A DNA stretch of 64,000 nt from a bacterium (GTDB lineage: Bacteria > Electryoneota > RPQS01), in assembly GCA_023382385.1 (NCBI GenBank), contig JAHDVH010000002.1, forward strand, positions 262,219 through 326,218, read 5' to 3'. Both the position numbers and the translations under genes were made by a program. Positions 23,166 to 32,189 of this stretch are shown here, piece after piece; within the stretch, counting starts at the first letter, position 1, and every line of letters starts with the position of its first letter. Below the pieces are notes generated by a model that was given only the letters and a program-made list of their open reading frames with translations, was not told where the DNA came from and ran no database searches.

Positions 23166-26100
23166 ATGAATACTCGGAAACTAATGTGGGGAATTGCCGC
23201 ATTCGGGTTACTGGCGGGCGGTTTCGCGACACTGGCCAATGACTTGGAGCGCAGAACGAAAGTCCTCTGGGAAGAGCTGTTGGGGACGGCGAGTATCGAA
23301 CGACAAATTGAACTCAAACAGGAGCTTGCTCGACTCACGTTGCCTGAAGAGCGGCTGGGACCTCGAGGCAGGCTTGACCAAGGGGGTGAGAACTGGTCTA
23401 ATGCGGTGATTCTACCTTCGAATCCTTCGATCACAGCGAGCGGCACGACCATTGGGTTTGCGAATGACTTCAATGTTGTTGGATTAGTTTTGCCTCCGGA
23501 TCCGTGCTGGACGGGCTATTTCAGCCCATCGCTCACTTGTGCGGGTCCGGATGTGGCCTATCGCTATACGGTCCCAATAACGGGAAGCTACCGTGTTCAA
23601 CTGTGCGCATCGAATTTTGACACAGGACTGCTCCTGTATCAGTACACAGGCGGGCCGCCGAACAATGCCACGGATTTCATCTGCGGCAATGACGATTTCT
23701 GCGGGCTGCGCTCGGAGTTCACCAGTCCGACGCTGTTCGCGGGTCAGGAGGTGCTGCTGGTTGTGGACGGGTGGAATCTCAGCGCAGGGATGTATGAAGT
23801 TGCCATTGAGCTTATAGCACTGTCCATTCCGCCGAACGATTTGTGCCCAAATGCGACAGTCCTCGAACCGTTTGTGGTGGTCAGCGGCACGACGGTGGAT
23901 GCCACACCGGACCCCGTTCCTGATTGCGGAACGTCTATCAGCGCACCGGGCGTGTGGTATCTGACGATCGGCACGGGCAATACGATGAGCGTACAGACTT
24001 GCCTGGGCGCAACGTACGACACGAAGCTCAATGTGTATTCGGGAAGTTGTTCGTTGCTGGAATGCGTGGGTGGCAATGACGACGCGTGCGGCCTGCAGAG
24101 CAGAGTGACGTGGTGCAGTCAAGCCGGACAGCCGTATTACATTCTCGTGCAGGGCTTCAGCGGGCAGACGGGGAACTTCACCTTGATGATTGAGGATGAC
24201 GGGGTGACCTGCGGGGGCGGAGGACCTCCAATCTATACGATTCCTGAAGTATATGCTCAACGCGACATTCTTGTTGGTCAGGACATTATCCTGCTTGCCT
24301 ATGCCACACCAGAGAACATGCTGGTCGCAGACTGGGAAGCCTATTCAACAACCGAGAAGCAGCCTCCCTACTTCGGTCTTCAATTGTTCGGCGGCATGTC
24401 AATAGACCCAATCTATCAGGACGGGGCTTGGCTGCAACTGAACGGAACAGTCGGTGAGATACCAAGTGAACCGGACAACACTATCAATCTGGTTTTCACT
24501 CCGATCAACTTTCTCACGCTTGTTCCGTCACTTCCGATAAACTTGGCGAATTGGCGTCCTCCGTCTTGGACGCCGAGCGCGCAATGTGATACCTGCAAAT
24601 TTGCAGTGTTTATTTCCGGTGGTTGGAAAGGCACAAGTTCCACACAGCGCGGGTCAACTGGCAGCTCAAACCGCGCGGACTATTGGGATGATATCGTAGA
24701 TTTCTACTGCTACAAGCGGTCGCATGGCTGGTGCGAGAATCGCACCAAGGTTTTCTATTACAAAGGAGAACGTCCGACGGGTCATTCACGCCGGACAGAC
24801 GTTCCTGCGGGAGTGGTTGATTCGTGCTGGGAGTCAAAGATTCAAGCACACTTCACGGCCATTTCATCGCAAATCGCCGCATGTAAGCGAGCGGGGAAAT
24901 GTCCGATGGTAGAAGTCATGGTGACGAATCACGGTGATCCGAGTTCAGGCGGAAATCAGGGCGGAATCACGATGGTGCATTCGGCAAGCGGAGAGGACAC
25001 GACATTTACTGGCCGCGAGTTTCGTCTTGCGATGCAACAACTGATTGATTCAGGGTTGTGCAATCTTGATGTCGAATTTGGACAGTGTTTCAGCGGTATT
25101 CTGGTTAACGAAGTTCGTGATAGCCTGAACACCCGCGGGTGCAATGTGACAGCCTCATCAGCCACAAACGACCAAAAGAAGACCCGCAGCCGTGCAGGTG
25201 ATGGGGGATATAATTATTGGCTCAATGCGAAAGTCTGCGCACTTAACGAAGGCCGGAGTCTGCATGAAGCAGTGAACATTGCGAATCGGACGTACGATCA
25301 GGTGCTTAACAACATGGCGGACGCTTCCGGAACGAGGGCGCAAGCGCAAGATGCGATCGCCGGTGACCCAGCTCGGCCTGCTGGAGTTCGTTCTACCGCT
25401 GCAGCAGAGGCGACAAGACTGCGAAATGACTCGACGGATGTGCGTTCTCGCGTCGGCACGCAGAGTTATTTCCGGTCATTCTGTTTGCCGAAACGCTGTC
25501 AATCAGACACGATACAGGTGACGCGCGGCGGACGCATCAATCTGACGTTCAGCGGTCCAGCGAAGAGTTGTGGGAACTGCGAAGTCTTGTGTCAGGACAC
25601 CACCGGGAAGTGGATACGGCAGGCAACTTGGAACTGGAACGTGCCGGGCTCGGCGGGATTTGTGAACGGACAGAACCAACGGCGAATTGATTCAGGCGGA
25701 GCAAGCAACGGCATTTATGTCATTCACAGCCGCAGCGACACGTTCTACGTTAAGGCCACCTCAATAAACCCACCATTGCCGCCCAATCTGGACACCAGCC
25801 CTTCCAATCCGGAAACGTTCGCGGGATTCGCAGTCGGCTGGACCAGCGGGACTTCGGAAGAATTCGGAGCCTATGCCGAGGTGCTGCGCGTGCTGTCTAA
25901 TGTGGATGATTTGGGATTTGATTTGTCTACCGCACCCAAATACCTCGGGCCGGGCGGAGTCGAGATTATTCAGGCTCACTTCGATGTCGCAGCTCAAAAT
26001 TACTGGTGGACGGAAATGAACCTGTATGTCGGAGTCTTGGGCGGGCAGGCGGGAACAGTAATCGGCTTTGAATGTCCTGATTGTGAAATACAGAATGGCC

Positions 26101-26471
26101 AAGTTGCTCTCTCCGGTGGAGACCAGGAAGTGGTGCTGAATGTGGGTTCCGTGAACAGTCTTGGATCGCATTATCTGAATCTTTTTGCGTCGTCAATCAC
26201 GGAGCTGGATTACTGGGGACTCGAGTCGGCGCACTCGACGGGCACCCCGCCACCGGTCGGGAATCTCGTGATTACTCGTGACGGAAACGATATCCGGCTT
26301 TACTGGACAGCGGTTCCGGTGGCAGTGAACTACATGGTGCAGTCGTCGCCCAGTATCAACGGTCCGTGGACAACCTTGACGACAACTGCTTCAACCAGCT
26401 ACACGCATCTGAATCAGGCCAATGACGCGACTACACAGCTTTACTATCAGGTGATTGCCGTTGGTCCGTAG
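23166..26471 (+). CDS. Large secreted protein: two PPC-type domains and a clan CD (caspase/legumain-like) peptidase region
   Basis: A 1,101-residue secreted protein starting at ATG 23166 behind GAGGAG, with signal sequence MNTRKLMWGIAAFGLLAGGFA. Two bacterial pre-peptidase C-terminal-like domains follow (about residues 80-220 and 220-360; paired motifs FICGNDDFCGLRS and CVGGNDDACGLQS). The middle region contains VTNHGDPSS with His589 and EFGQCFSGI with Cys641; the HG...QC.SG spacing fits the His/Cys dyad of clan CD cysteine peptidases (legumain, caspase, gingipain relatives). A Fn3-like C-terminus follows (IRLYWTAVPVAVNYMV). No YPNPFN tail. I infer a secreted peptidase or self-processing protein, but no activity is proven. 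Confidence 0.75.
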   Translation: MNTRKLMWGIAAFGLLAGGFATLANDLERRTKVLWEELLGTASIERQIELKQELARLTLPEERLGPRGRLDQGGENWSNAVILPSNPSITASGTTIGFANDFNVVGLVLPPDPCWTGYFSPSLTCAGPDVAYRYTVPITGSYRVQLCASNFDTGLLLYQYTGGPPNNATDFICGNDDFCGLRSEFTSPTLFAGQEVLLVVDGWNLSAGMYEVAIELIALSIPPNDLCPNATVLEPFVVVSGTTVDATPDPVPDCGTSISAPGVWYLTIGTGNTMSVQTCLGATYDTKLNVYSGSCSLLECVGGNDDACGLQSRVTWCSQAGQPYYILVQGFSGQTGNFTLMIEDDGVTCGGGGPPIYTIPEVYAQRDILVGQDIILLAYATPENMLVADWEAYSTTEKQPPYFGLQLFGGMSIDPIYQDGAWLQLNGTVGEIPSEPDNTINLVFTPINFLTLVPSLPINLANWRPPSWTPSAQCDTCKFAVFISGGWKGTSSTQRGSTGSSNRADYWDDIVDFYCYKRSHGWCENRTKVFYYKGERPTGHSRRTDVPAGVVDSCWESKIQAHFTAISSQIAACKRAGKCPMVEVMVTNHGDPSSGGNQGGITMVHSASGEDTTFTGREFRLAMQQLIDSGLCNLDVEFGQCFSGILVNEVRDSLNTRGCNVTASSATNDQKKTRSRAGDGGYNYWLNAKVCALNEGRSLHEAVNIANRTYDQVLNNMADASGTRAQAQDAIAGDPARPAGVRSTAAAEATRLRNDSTDVRSRVGTQSYFRSFCLPKRCQSDTIQVTRGGRINLTFSGPAKSCGNCEVLCQDTTGKWIRQATWNWNVPGSAGFVNGQNQRRIDSGGASNGIYVIHSRSDTFYVKATSINPPLPPNLDTSPSNPETFAGFAVGWTSGTSEEFGAYAEVLRVLSNVDDLGFDLSTAPKYLGPGGVEIIQAHFDVAAQNYWWTEMNLYVGVLGGQAGTVIGFECPDCEIQNGQVALSGGDQEVVLNVGSVNSLGSHYLNLFASSITELDYWGLESAHSTGTPPPVGNLVITRDGNDIRLYWTAVPVAVNYMVQSSPSINGPWTTLTTTASTSYTHLNQANDATTQLYYQVIAVGP

Positions 26472-26528
26472 CAGAATCGGGCCGCGAAAACGGTCCTAAC
26501 CTGAAAAATAGATTGGGGAGAAGAGACG

Positions 26529-26558
26529 GGGTAGTTTCGCGAGAAACTGCCCTGTTTC
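26529..26558 (+). terminator. Intrinsic terminator after the PPC/clan CD gene
   Basis: Stem GGGTAGTTTC/GAAACTGCCC with one G-T pair (26529-26538 with 26543-26552), GCGA loop, then TGTTTCTGTGTTT. Confidence 0.65.
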
Positions 26559-26648
26559 TGTGTTTATCCACAGCTGTCTGCCTCATGCGGGGTCGCGATT
26601 TTGTCTATATCATATTGTTTTATTTTTGTTTAATGGGTAATTTGCGGG

Positions 26649-26677
26649 TTGACTCTCGGGGCAATTTTTAGTAATTT
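26649..26677 (+). promoter_or_regulatory. Sigma70-type promoter for the aldehyde dehydrogenase gene
   Basis: -35 TTGACT (26649-26654), 17-base spacer, -10 TAATTT (26672-26677). Leader of about 70 bases. GGAGAA at 26741-26746 is the ribosome site for GTG 26753. Confidence 0.6.
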
Positions 26678-26752
26678 TCAATGCTCTCGACAACTTAGAG
26701 TTTGGTGAGCTGCAAATATCAGCTTACAAGTACAAGATTAGGAGAACAGATC

Positions 26753-28294
26753 GTGGCAACGGAAGCCAAAGACAACAAGAAGAAGGCCAGCCCCAACGGC
26801 GGCAAAGGCAAGACGAAAATTTATCAGAATTTTATCGCGGGCAAGTGGTGTGATTCGTCGAACGGCAAGATTTCGGAGAATCGCAATCCGGCGCAATGGT
26901 CGGACTTGATCGGAACATTCCCGCACAGCACGACGGAAGACGTGGATCGCGCAGTGAAGTCGGCGCAGAAGGCGTTCAAGACGTGGCGTCTGGTTCCGGC
27001 TCCGCACAAGGCGAAGTTGTTCTACAACTTGGTGGACATTCTGACCAAGCGCAAGGAGCAGTACGCCTTTGAGATGACTCGTGAGATGGGCAAGCCGATC
27101 TTCGAGACACGCGGCGACGTGCAGGAAGCAATTGACACGGCGATGTATGCCGTAGGCGAAGGCTACAGACTATTCGGCAAGACGGTTCCCTCGGAATTGC
27201 CGAACAAGTTCAACATGACCATCCGCTTTCCGATCGGCGTGTGCGGACTGATTACTCCGTGGAATTTCCCGATGGCCATTCCGTCGTGGAAGATCATTCC
27301 CGCGCTGATGTGCGGCAACACGGTAGTATTCAAGCCTGCGGAAATTACGCCGTTGTCTGCGCACAATCTGGTGGAAGCGATCCTCGACGCGGGATTCCCG
27401 CCGGAGATTATCAACATCGTGCACGGGTCGGGCCGCGAAGTCGGCACGCACATGGTGACTCATCCTGATATTCCGGTGATTTCCTTCACAGGGTCATCGG
27501 CAGTCGGCAGGATGATTGGCCGCGAAGCGAGCGGGATGCTCAAGCGCGTTTCGATGGAGTTGGGCGGCAAGAACGCGCAGATCGTGATGAACGACGCGGA
27601 CATCGATCACGCAGTGGATTGCGCGATCTGGGGCGGCTTCGGAACAACCGGACAGCGCTGCACGGCGTCATCACGAGTGATCGTCGAGGAAGGCGTTCAC
27701 GATCTATTTGTTGAGAAGTTCATCAAGGCCACCAAGAAGCTCAAGATCGGCTACGGCAACGACGCGGGCATCACGATGGGACCGTGCGTCAGCGAAGGAC
27801 AGCGCAAGACGGTGGCGGAATATGTGGAGATTGGCAAGAAGGACGGCGCGACATTGGTTTACGGCGGCAAGATGTTGACCAAGGGTGAGCACGCCGACGG
27901 CTGGTTCCATGAACCGACCATCTTCACCGATTGTAAGCCGAAGATGAGAATCTCGCAGGAAGAGATTTTCGGACCGGTGGTGTCGGTGCTGAAGGCCAAG
28001 AACTTTGACGACGCGATCAAGATCTGCAACGAGATCGACTACGGTCTGTCGAGCGCGATCTTCACGAAGAATATCGACAATGCGTATCGCGCGTTCCGCG
28101 ATTTGGAAACGGGCATCACGTACGTGAATGCGGCGACCATCGGTGCGGAAGCGCACATGCCGTTCGGCGGCATGAAGGCGACGGGCAACGGCCACCGTGA
28201 AGGCGGCTGGGAAGCCTATGAATTCTACTCAGAGACGAAGGCTTGCTACGTGGATTACTCGGGCAAGCTGCAGCGCGCACAGATCGACGACTGA
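26753..28294 (+). CDS. Aldehyde dehydrogenase (candidate alpha-aminoadipate semialdehyde dehydrogenase)
   Basis: A 513-residue NAD(P)-dependent aldehyde dehydrogenase. GTG at 26753, 7 bases after GGAGAA, is preferred to TTG at 26702. Motifs: [18 protein letters not shown] (cofactor loop), FTGSSAVGR, catalytic Glu in [10 protein letters not shown], catalytic Cys in [23 protein letters not shown], and a C-terminal [17 protein letters not shown]. The lysine-rich N-terminal 20 residues ([12 protein letters not shown]) look like a flexible tail. The subfamily resembles semialdehyde dehydrogenases. With a lysine 6-aminotransferase gene at 33877, oxidation of alpha-aminoadipate semialdehyde is a reasonable but unproven role. 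Confidence 0.88.
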   Translation: MATEAKDNKKKASPNGGKGKTKIYQNFIAGKWCDSSNGKISENRNPAQWSDLIGTFPHSTTEDVDRAVKSAQKAFKTWRLVPAPHKAKLFYNLVDILTKRKEQYAFEMTREMGKPIFETRGDVQEAIDTAMYAVGEGYRLFGKTVPSELPNKFNMTIRFPIGVCGLITPWNFPMAIPSWKIIPALMCGNTVVFKPAEITPLSAHNLVEAILDAGFPPEIINIVHGSGREVGTHMVTHPDIPVISFTGSSAVGRMIGREASGMLKRVSMELGGKNAQIVMNDADIDHAVDCAIWGGFGTTGQRCTASSRVIVEEGVHDLFVEKFIKATKKLKIGYGNDAGITMGPCVSEGQRKTVAEYVEIGKKDGATLVYGGKMLTKGEHADGWFHEPTIFTDCKPKMRISQEEIFGPVVSVLKAKNFDDAIKICNEIDYGLSSAIFTKNIDNAYRAFRDLETGITYVNAATIGAEAHMPFGGMKATGNGHREGGWEAYEFYSETKACYVDYSGKLQRAQIDD

Positions 28295-28302
28295 GAACTG
28301 AG

Positions 28303-28330
28303 CACGGGCGGGGCGAAGGCTCCGCCCGTG
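28303..28330 (+). terminator. GC-rich hairpin between aldehyde dehydrogenase and DUF4256 genes
   Basis: 12-bp stem CACGGGCGGGGC/GCTCCGCCCGTG with one G-T pair (28303-28314 with 28319-28330), GAAG loop, no T-run. Could be a weak terminator or an RNA-stabilising stem; the ATG at 28343 is only 13 bases downstream. Confidence 0.4.
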
Positions 28331-28342
28331 ACTCCAGCATTC

Positions 28343-28918
28343 ATGCCTGAACCCGCGACCAAGAAACAGGAGCTTTCCGCGAAGCAGCGCGCCGAGTTGC
28401 TCATGGTGCTTTCAGAGCGATTTGAGGCGAACGAGAAGCGGCACAAGGGAATCAGGTGGGCGGACGTGGAAGCGAAACTGCTTGCGACTCCCGCGGCGCT
28501 GTGGTCGCTAAGCGAGATGGAGCGAACGGGCGGCGAACCGGATGTGGTGGGGTTTGACAAGAAGACGGGCGAGTTTATCTTCTTCGACTGTTCGGCAGAG
28601 AGTCCGACGGGCCGCCGCAGTCTCTGCTACGACCGCGATGCACTCGAAGAACGCAAGGAGAATAAGCCGAAGGGGAACGCGGTGGATGTTGCCGCGGCGA
28701 TGGGTATCAAGCTTTTGACCGAAGAGCAGTATCGGGAGCTTCAGAAACTTGGTGAATTCGACTTGAAGACTTCAAGTTGGCTGCAGACTCCGGTCGACAT
28801 TCGCAAGCTCGGCGGCGCAATATTCGGCGACCGCCGCTACGACAAGGTGTTCGTGTATCACAACGGCGCGCAATCGTATTATGCCGCACGGGGATTTCGC
28901 GGTTCGCTGAGAGTCTGA
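28343..28918 (+). CDS. DUF4256 family protein
   Basis: A 191-residue cytoplasmic protein matching the DUF4256 pattern: LSERFEANEKRHKGIRWADVEAKL, LWSLSEMERTGGEPDVV, TGEFIFFDCSAESPTGRRS, LCYDRDALEERK, and the late SSWLQTPVDIRKLGGAIFGDRRYDKVFVYHNGAQSYY. ATG 28343 is chosen; a GTG five codons upstream lies in the hairpin. No clear ribosome site. The family is widespread in environmental bacteria and its function is unknown. It is the first of a co-directional run of small genes reaching 33755. Confidence 0.88.
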   Translation: MPEPATKKQELSAKQRAELLMVLSERFEANEKRHKGIRWADVEAKLLATPAALWSLSEMERTGGEPDVVGFDKKTGEFIFFDCSAESPTGRRSLCYDRDALEERKENKPKGNAVDVAAAMGIKLLTEEQYRELQKLGEFDLKTSSWLQTPVDIRKLGGAIFGDRRYDKVFVYHNGAQSYYAARGFRGSLRV

Positions 28919-28929
28919 CTTCCGCGCAG

Positions 28930-29397
28930 ATGCACACTTTTTATGCCACGCTGATTGAGTTTAACACGTGGGCGAACAACAAGACGGTTGACTCGCTGAA
29001 GTCGTGTGGCGAGGTGCCGGAGAAAGGTGTCGAGCTGTTCTCGCACATCTTGCAGAACAACTGGTATGTGCTCGATTTGATTGAAGGCCGTGACGACGGC
29101 AGACGATGGTACGGCGCGGCGGACTACACGTTGGAAGAGTGCATCGAGACTATCCCCAGGATTGATCGGGCTTACAAAGAGCTGCTCGCAAGCGCTGGAC
29201 AGGCGGGACTGGAGAAGCCTGTGACTTTCGTGGATGCCGCTGGCAGAACTGTCACGCGGACCATCGCAGAACTGATTTTTCACACGCACGACCACTGCAC
29301 GTATCATCGCGGACAGATTGCGGCGCTGGTGCGGCAAGCGGGCGGAGAACCGGCCAAGACATGGTTTAACAGGTTTATAGCAGAGACGCGGACATGA
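28930..29397 (+). CDS. DinB-family four-helix protein (copy 1)
   Basis: A 155-residue DinB/YfiT-type four-helix-bundle protein. The metal ligands appear as His in ELFSHILQNNWYVLD and in HTHDHCTYHRGQIAAL. ATG 28930 is 9 bases after the DUF4256 stop; the frame opens earlier but overlaps that gene. DinB-fold proteins include thiol-dependent transferases (bacillithiol or mycothiol users) and damage-inducible proteins; no specific substrate is indicated. The stop overlaps the start of a paralogue (ATGA, 29394-29397) sharing the ending GQIA.LVRQAGGEPAKTWF, a tandem duplication. Confidence 0.88.
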   Translation: MHTFYATLIEFNTWANNKTVDSLKSCGEVPEKGVELFSHILQNNWYVLDLIEGRDDGRRWYGAADYTLEECIETIPRIDRAYKELLASAGQAGLEKPVTFVDAAGRTVTRTIAELIFHTHDHCTYHRGQIAALVRQAGGEPAKTWFNRFIAETRT

Positions 29398-29870
29398 GAG
29401 CCTACTATCAGCGGCTGTTTCATTTCGATCACTGGGCGAATGTTGAAGTCGAAAAATCGCTAAAGAGCTGCGCGGTTCCGCCACCGAAAGCAGTCGCGCT
29501 GCTAAGCCACTATTTGCAGGAGCAATGGGTGGCGCACAAACTCTTGACGACCGGAGTAGCCACGAACCGCAACGAGATTGCTACGCTGACGTTCGAGGAA
29601 TGTCAGGCTGAAATCCAAAGGCTCAACATCGCCTGGCGGGAGTATCTGGCAAATAAGCCGGACTTGCACTTTGACACAAGTTTCACCTACACGAACGCTG
29701 TCGGCAAGCCGACCGACCGCGTGGTGGGAGACCTGCTGACAGACATCGTCGATCATGGGACATATCATCGCGGGCAAATCGCCACGCTGGTGCGGCAGGC
29801 GGGCGGCGAGCCGGCAAAGACTTGGTTTACCAGATGGGTGAAGGAAACGAAACGCGGGACGACGGTATAA
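29394..29870 (+). CDS. DinB-family four-helix protein (copy 2)
   Basis: A 158-residue paralogue of the preceding gene with the same plan: FHFDHWANVEVEKSLKSC at the start, LLSHYLQEQWVAHKLL and DIVDHGTYHRGQIATL as metal-binding helices, then RQAGGEPAKTWF. The two copies share the end of the last helix almost exactly but diverge elsewhere, so duplication is not recent. Coupled to copy 1 through an ATGA overlap, suggesting a heterodimer. Putative thiol-dependent or metal-dependent enzyme; substrate unknown. Confidence 0.88.
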   Translation: MRAYYQRLFHFDHWANVEVEKSLKSCAVPPPKAVALLSHYLQEQWVAHKLLTTGVATNRNEIATLTFEECQAEIQRLNIAWREYLANKPDLHFDTSFTYTNAVGKPTDRVVGDLLTDIVDHGTYHRGQIATLVRQAGGEPAKTWFTRWVKETKRGTTV

Positions 29871-29904
29871 TTGCGGGCCAACGGTAGTCAAAAGAAGTAG
29901 TGAA

Positions 29905-30324
29905 ATGAATCTATCTGACATGTTAAAAGGCGCCCAGAGTATGCTTGGCGGTCAGCAGGAAGAGACTAACATCGCCGCGTTAGCAGGACCCCTGTTGGGC
30001 ATGCTTCAGAAGGAGAGCGGCGGAATCGGTGGACTGCTGGAGAAGTTTCAGAGCAGCGGTTTAGGTGATGTTGCTCAGTCGTGGGTCGGCACGGGCGACA
30101 ACCTTCCCATATCACAGGATCAGCTGATGCAGGTTTTCGGCGAGCAGAAGCTCGGTGCGATGGCTCAGGAGTCGGGAATGGATTTGAAAAAGTTCCTTCC
30201 AATCCTGATGGCCGCGCTTCCGATGATCATCGACAAGTTAACACCGGATGGCGAGGTTAACGACAAGAGCAACAATCTTCTCGAACAGGGCATGGGCTTG
30301 CTGGGGCAGTTCCTGAAGAAATAG
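29905..30324 (+). CDS. YidB/DUF937-like protein
   Basis: A 139-residue protein resembling YidB/DUF937: a Gly/Leu/Gln-rich sequence with GGIGGLLEKFQSSGLGDVAQSWVGTG, LPISQDQLMQVFGEQKL, then a C-terminal PILMAALPMIIDKLTPDGEVN and GMGLLGQFLKK. The GLGDVxxSWVGxGxN.PIS core is characteristic. E. coli YidB has no settled function; the fold is helical and probably cytoplasmic. ATG 29905 is preceded by the purine-rich stretch AAAAGAAGTAG. Confidence 0.85.
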   Translation: MNLSDMLKGAQSMLGGQQEETNIAALAGPLLGMLQKESGGIGGLLEKFQSSGLGDVAQSWVGTGDNLPISQDQLMQVFGEQKLGAMAQESGMDLKKFLPILMAALPMIIDKLTPDGEVNDKSNNLLEQGMGLLGQFLKK

Positions 30325-30335
30325 AAAGTCCGGCG

Positions 30336-31682
30336 GTGTGCAGAGTCTTTGTTTGCTGCTTCCTGTTGCTGTTCGGCGCAACCGTCGCAACAGCACAGGA
30401 AGTCTCCGTGCCGCTGGACAACGCAGGCAAGATCTTTGTCATAACGAGTGAGTTGGAAAACAAGCTCGGGCTGTTTCTGGAATATCCGGGCTTTGTCGAG
30501 GCACGGCTCTATCAGGCGAATGATAGTGCATATTTTCTCGAAATTCTCGAGCAACGGGATTCGAGTATCGTGCGCATGCGCGTCCCGCAAACTCTCGAAC
30601 AGGTCAGGGAACTGCGCAAGCAGGTTTCGAGTGCGATCGCGCAGCGTTCCCCGCAATCGATGTACGATCAGGATGGTCGCGGCGGGTTGATTATCAACAG
30701 CGCGATATTGTCTGCAGGGTTTTACGGCTGGGCCATTCCGGTAGCCTCGAAAGCCGACGGATCAGGCGCGGTTGCGCTCTACTTCTTTATTACGGCGGCG
30801 GGCGTGTTGGGTCCCTACTTCGCAACCGAGAACGCAGACATTTCGCGCGCGACGGCGATGATGGATTTTTACGGTGGCTCACGCGGCATTGCGCACGGCA
30901 TAGCACTGTATTACGCGTTTGACCCTGAAGAGGACAGCGAACGCGCGCCCTACGGCTGGGCCACCATCTTCAGTCTGGGCGAACGGATCGCATTGAATCA
31001 GTGGTCCGCGAAGTCCGGAATGACCGTTGGAAAGGCCGCAGTGATTGGAGTGGGAGGGGATTTCGGTCTGGGCATGAGTGCGATTCTGGTTTCCGGTCAC
31101 GAGTTGTGGAACCGTGAGCACCAAAGCGTGGCGGGGATTTCGATTCTGGGCGGTTCGTTGATTGGGATGATTGCCGGAACACAGATGGCGGATCAGGGGA
31201 GTTATACACGGGGAGACGCGTATGTGCTGCGCGGTATCGGAATCCTCGGTGCGGCATTGCCGGCGGCTCTCGCGGACGTAGGAGAACAAAGCGGCAAGAC
31301 GGCCGCGAACTTGGCGACGCTGGGCACAGTCATGGGGTTGGGTCTCGGGCACGGCCTGTTGCGCAACAAGGATTTCTCGAGTTCGCAAGGTTTGACAATT
31401 TTGCTGGCCGAGTTTGGCGGCGCTGCTTTGGGAACTGCGGTGGTAATCGCTGCCAAGCCGGACGATTCAGGTCCCTATTCGATGGCCGCCGCAGTCGGCG
31501 GGACTCTGGGATTCATGCTCGGATATGCGAACGCCAGCCGCTCAGGCCGCACGATTCGCCGGACGTCGGATTTGGAAATCCATTTCAATCCTCTGCCGCT
31601 GATGACCGAACTGCCGCGAGGCTCGAATGCGGAAACGGAACATCGCGCAGGGCAAGCGCTGTCGCTCACCTATAGGTTCTAA
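30336..31682 (+). CDS. Predicted exported membrane protein, function unknown
   Basis: A 448-residue protein with signal peptide (CRVFVCCFLLLFGATVATA; GTG start at 30336) and, from about residue 110, a glycine-rich set of hydrophobic segments (INSAILSAGFYGWAIPVAS, GISILGGSLIGMIAGTQMA, GIGILGAALPAALADVG, AAAVGGTLGFMLGYANAS). This alternation resembles repeats of membrane-associated glycine zippers. The C-terminal 60 residues look like a beta-strand (HRAGQALSLTYRF, ending in an aromatic residue), as in outer-membrane proteins. No family recognised. Confidence 0.7.
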   Translation: MCRVFVCCFLLLFGATVATAQEVSVPLDNAGKIFVITSELENKLGLFLEYPGFVEARLYQANDSAYFLEILEQRDSSIVRMRVPQTLEQVRELRKQVSSAIAQRSPQSMYDQDGRGGLIINSAILSAGFYGWAIPVASKADGSGAVALYFFITAAGVLGPYFATENADISRATAMMDFYGGSRGIAHGIALYYAFDPEEDSERAPYGWATIFSLGERIALNQWSAKSGMTVGKAAVIGVGGDFGLGMSAILVSGHELWNREHQSVAGISILGGSLIGMIAGTQMADQGSYTRGDAYVLRGIGILGAALPAALADVGEQSGKTAANLATLGTVMGLGLGHGLLRNKDFSSSQGLTILLAEFGGAALGTAVVIAAKPDDSGPYSMAAAVGGTLGFMLGYANASRSGRTIRRTSDLEIHFNPLPLMTELPRGSNAETEHRAGQALSLTYRF

Positions 31683-31684
31683 GT

Positions 31685-32176
31685 ATGAATGAACTTGCTT
31701 CGCATCTGAAACAGATTCAGAAGGCCTTTGAGGGCGACGCCTGGCACGGGCCGTCACTCATGGAGGCGCTGGACGGTGTGGACGCGCATATTGCCAAACG
31801 ACATTGGATTGACGGAGTGCATACGATTTGGGAGCTGGCGTTGCATACGGTAGCGTGGAAGCGCGCAGTGACCAAGTGGATAGAGGGAGACGATTCGATT
31901 CGCGTAGCGGACGACGAGAACTTTCCTCATCCTGAACAGGGCGACACGGCCGAGTGGCAGCACGTGCTGAACCAACTTCGAGTGGCCCAAGCCGAGCTTC
32001 TGACGACCGTTTCGCATTTCACGAACGAGAAGCTCTATCAGAATCCGCCGGGCCGCGAGACCGTTTATTCGGATTATATTTTTGGCATCGTTCACCACGA
32101 TCTCTATCATGCCGGCCAGATTATGCTGATCAAGCGCGCGGCGGAGAAAGAGATTCAGCGGAGCGGAATGAAGTAG
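31685..32176 (+). CDS. DinB-family four-helix protein (copy 3)
   Basis: A 163-residue DinB-superfamily protein, more distant from copies 1 and 2. Metal ligands: VHTIWELALHTVAWKR in helix 2 and GIVHHDLYHAGQIMLI in the last helix; the long PETEFPHPEQGDTAEW-like loop (DENFPHPEQGDTAEWQ) separates helices 2 and 3. It starts 2 bases after the stop of the membrane protein gene. It is the third DinB-fold gene within 3.3 kb. Function unknown beyond fold. Confidence 0.85.
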   Translation: MNELASHLKQIQKAFEGDAWHGPSLMEALDGVDAHIAKRHWIDGVHTIWELALHTVAWKRAVTKWIEGDDSIRVADDENFPHPEQGDTAEWQHVLNQLRVAQAELLTTVSHFTNEKLYQNPPGRETVYSDYIFGIVHHDLYHAGQIMLIKRAAEKEIQRSGMK

Positions 32177-32189
32177 ACGCGGTTTTAAT

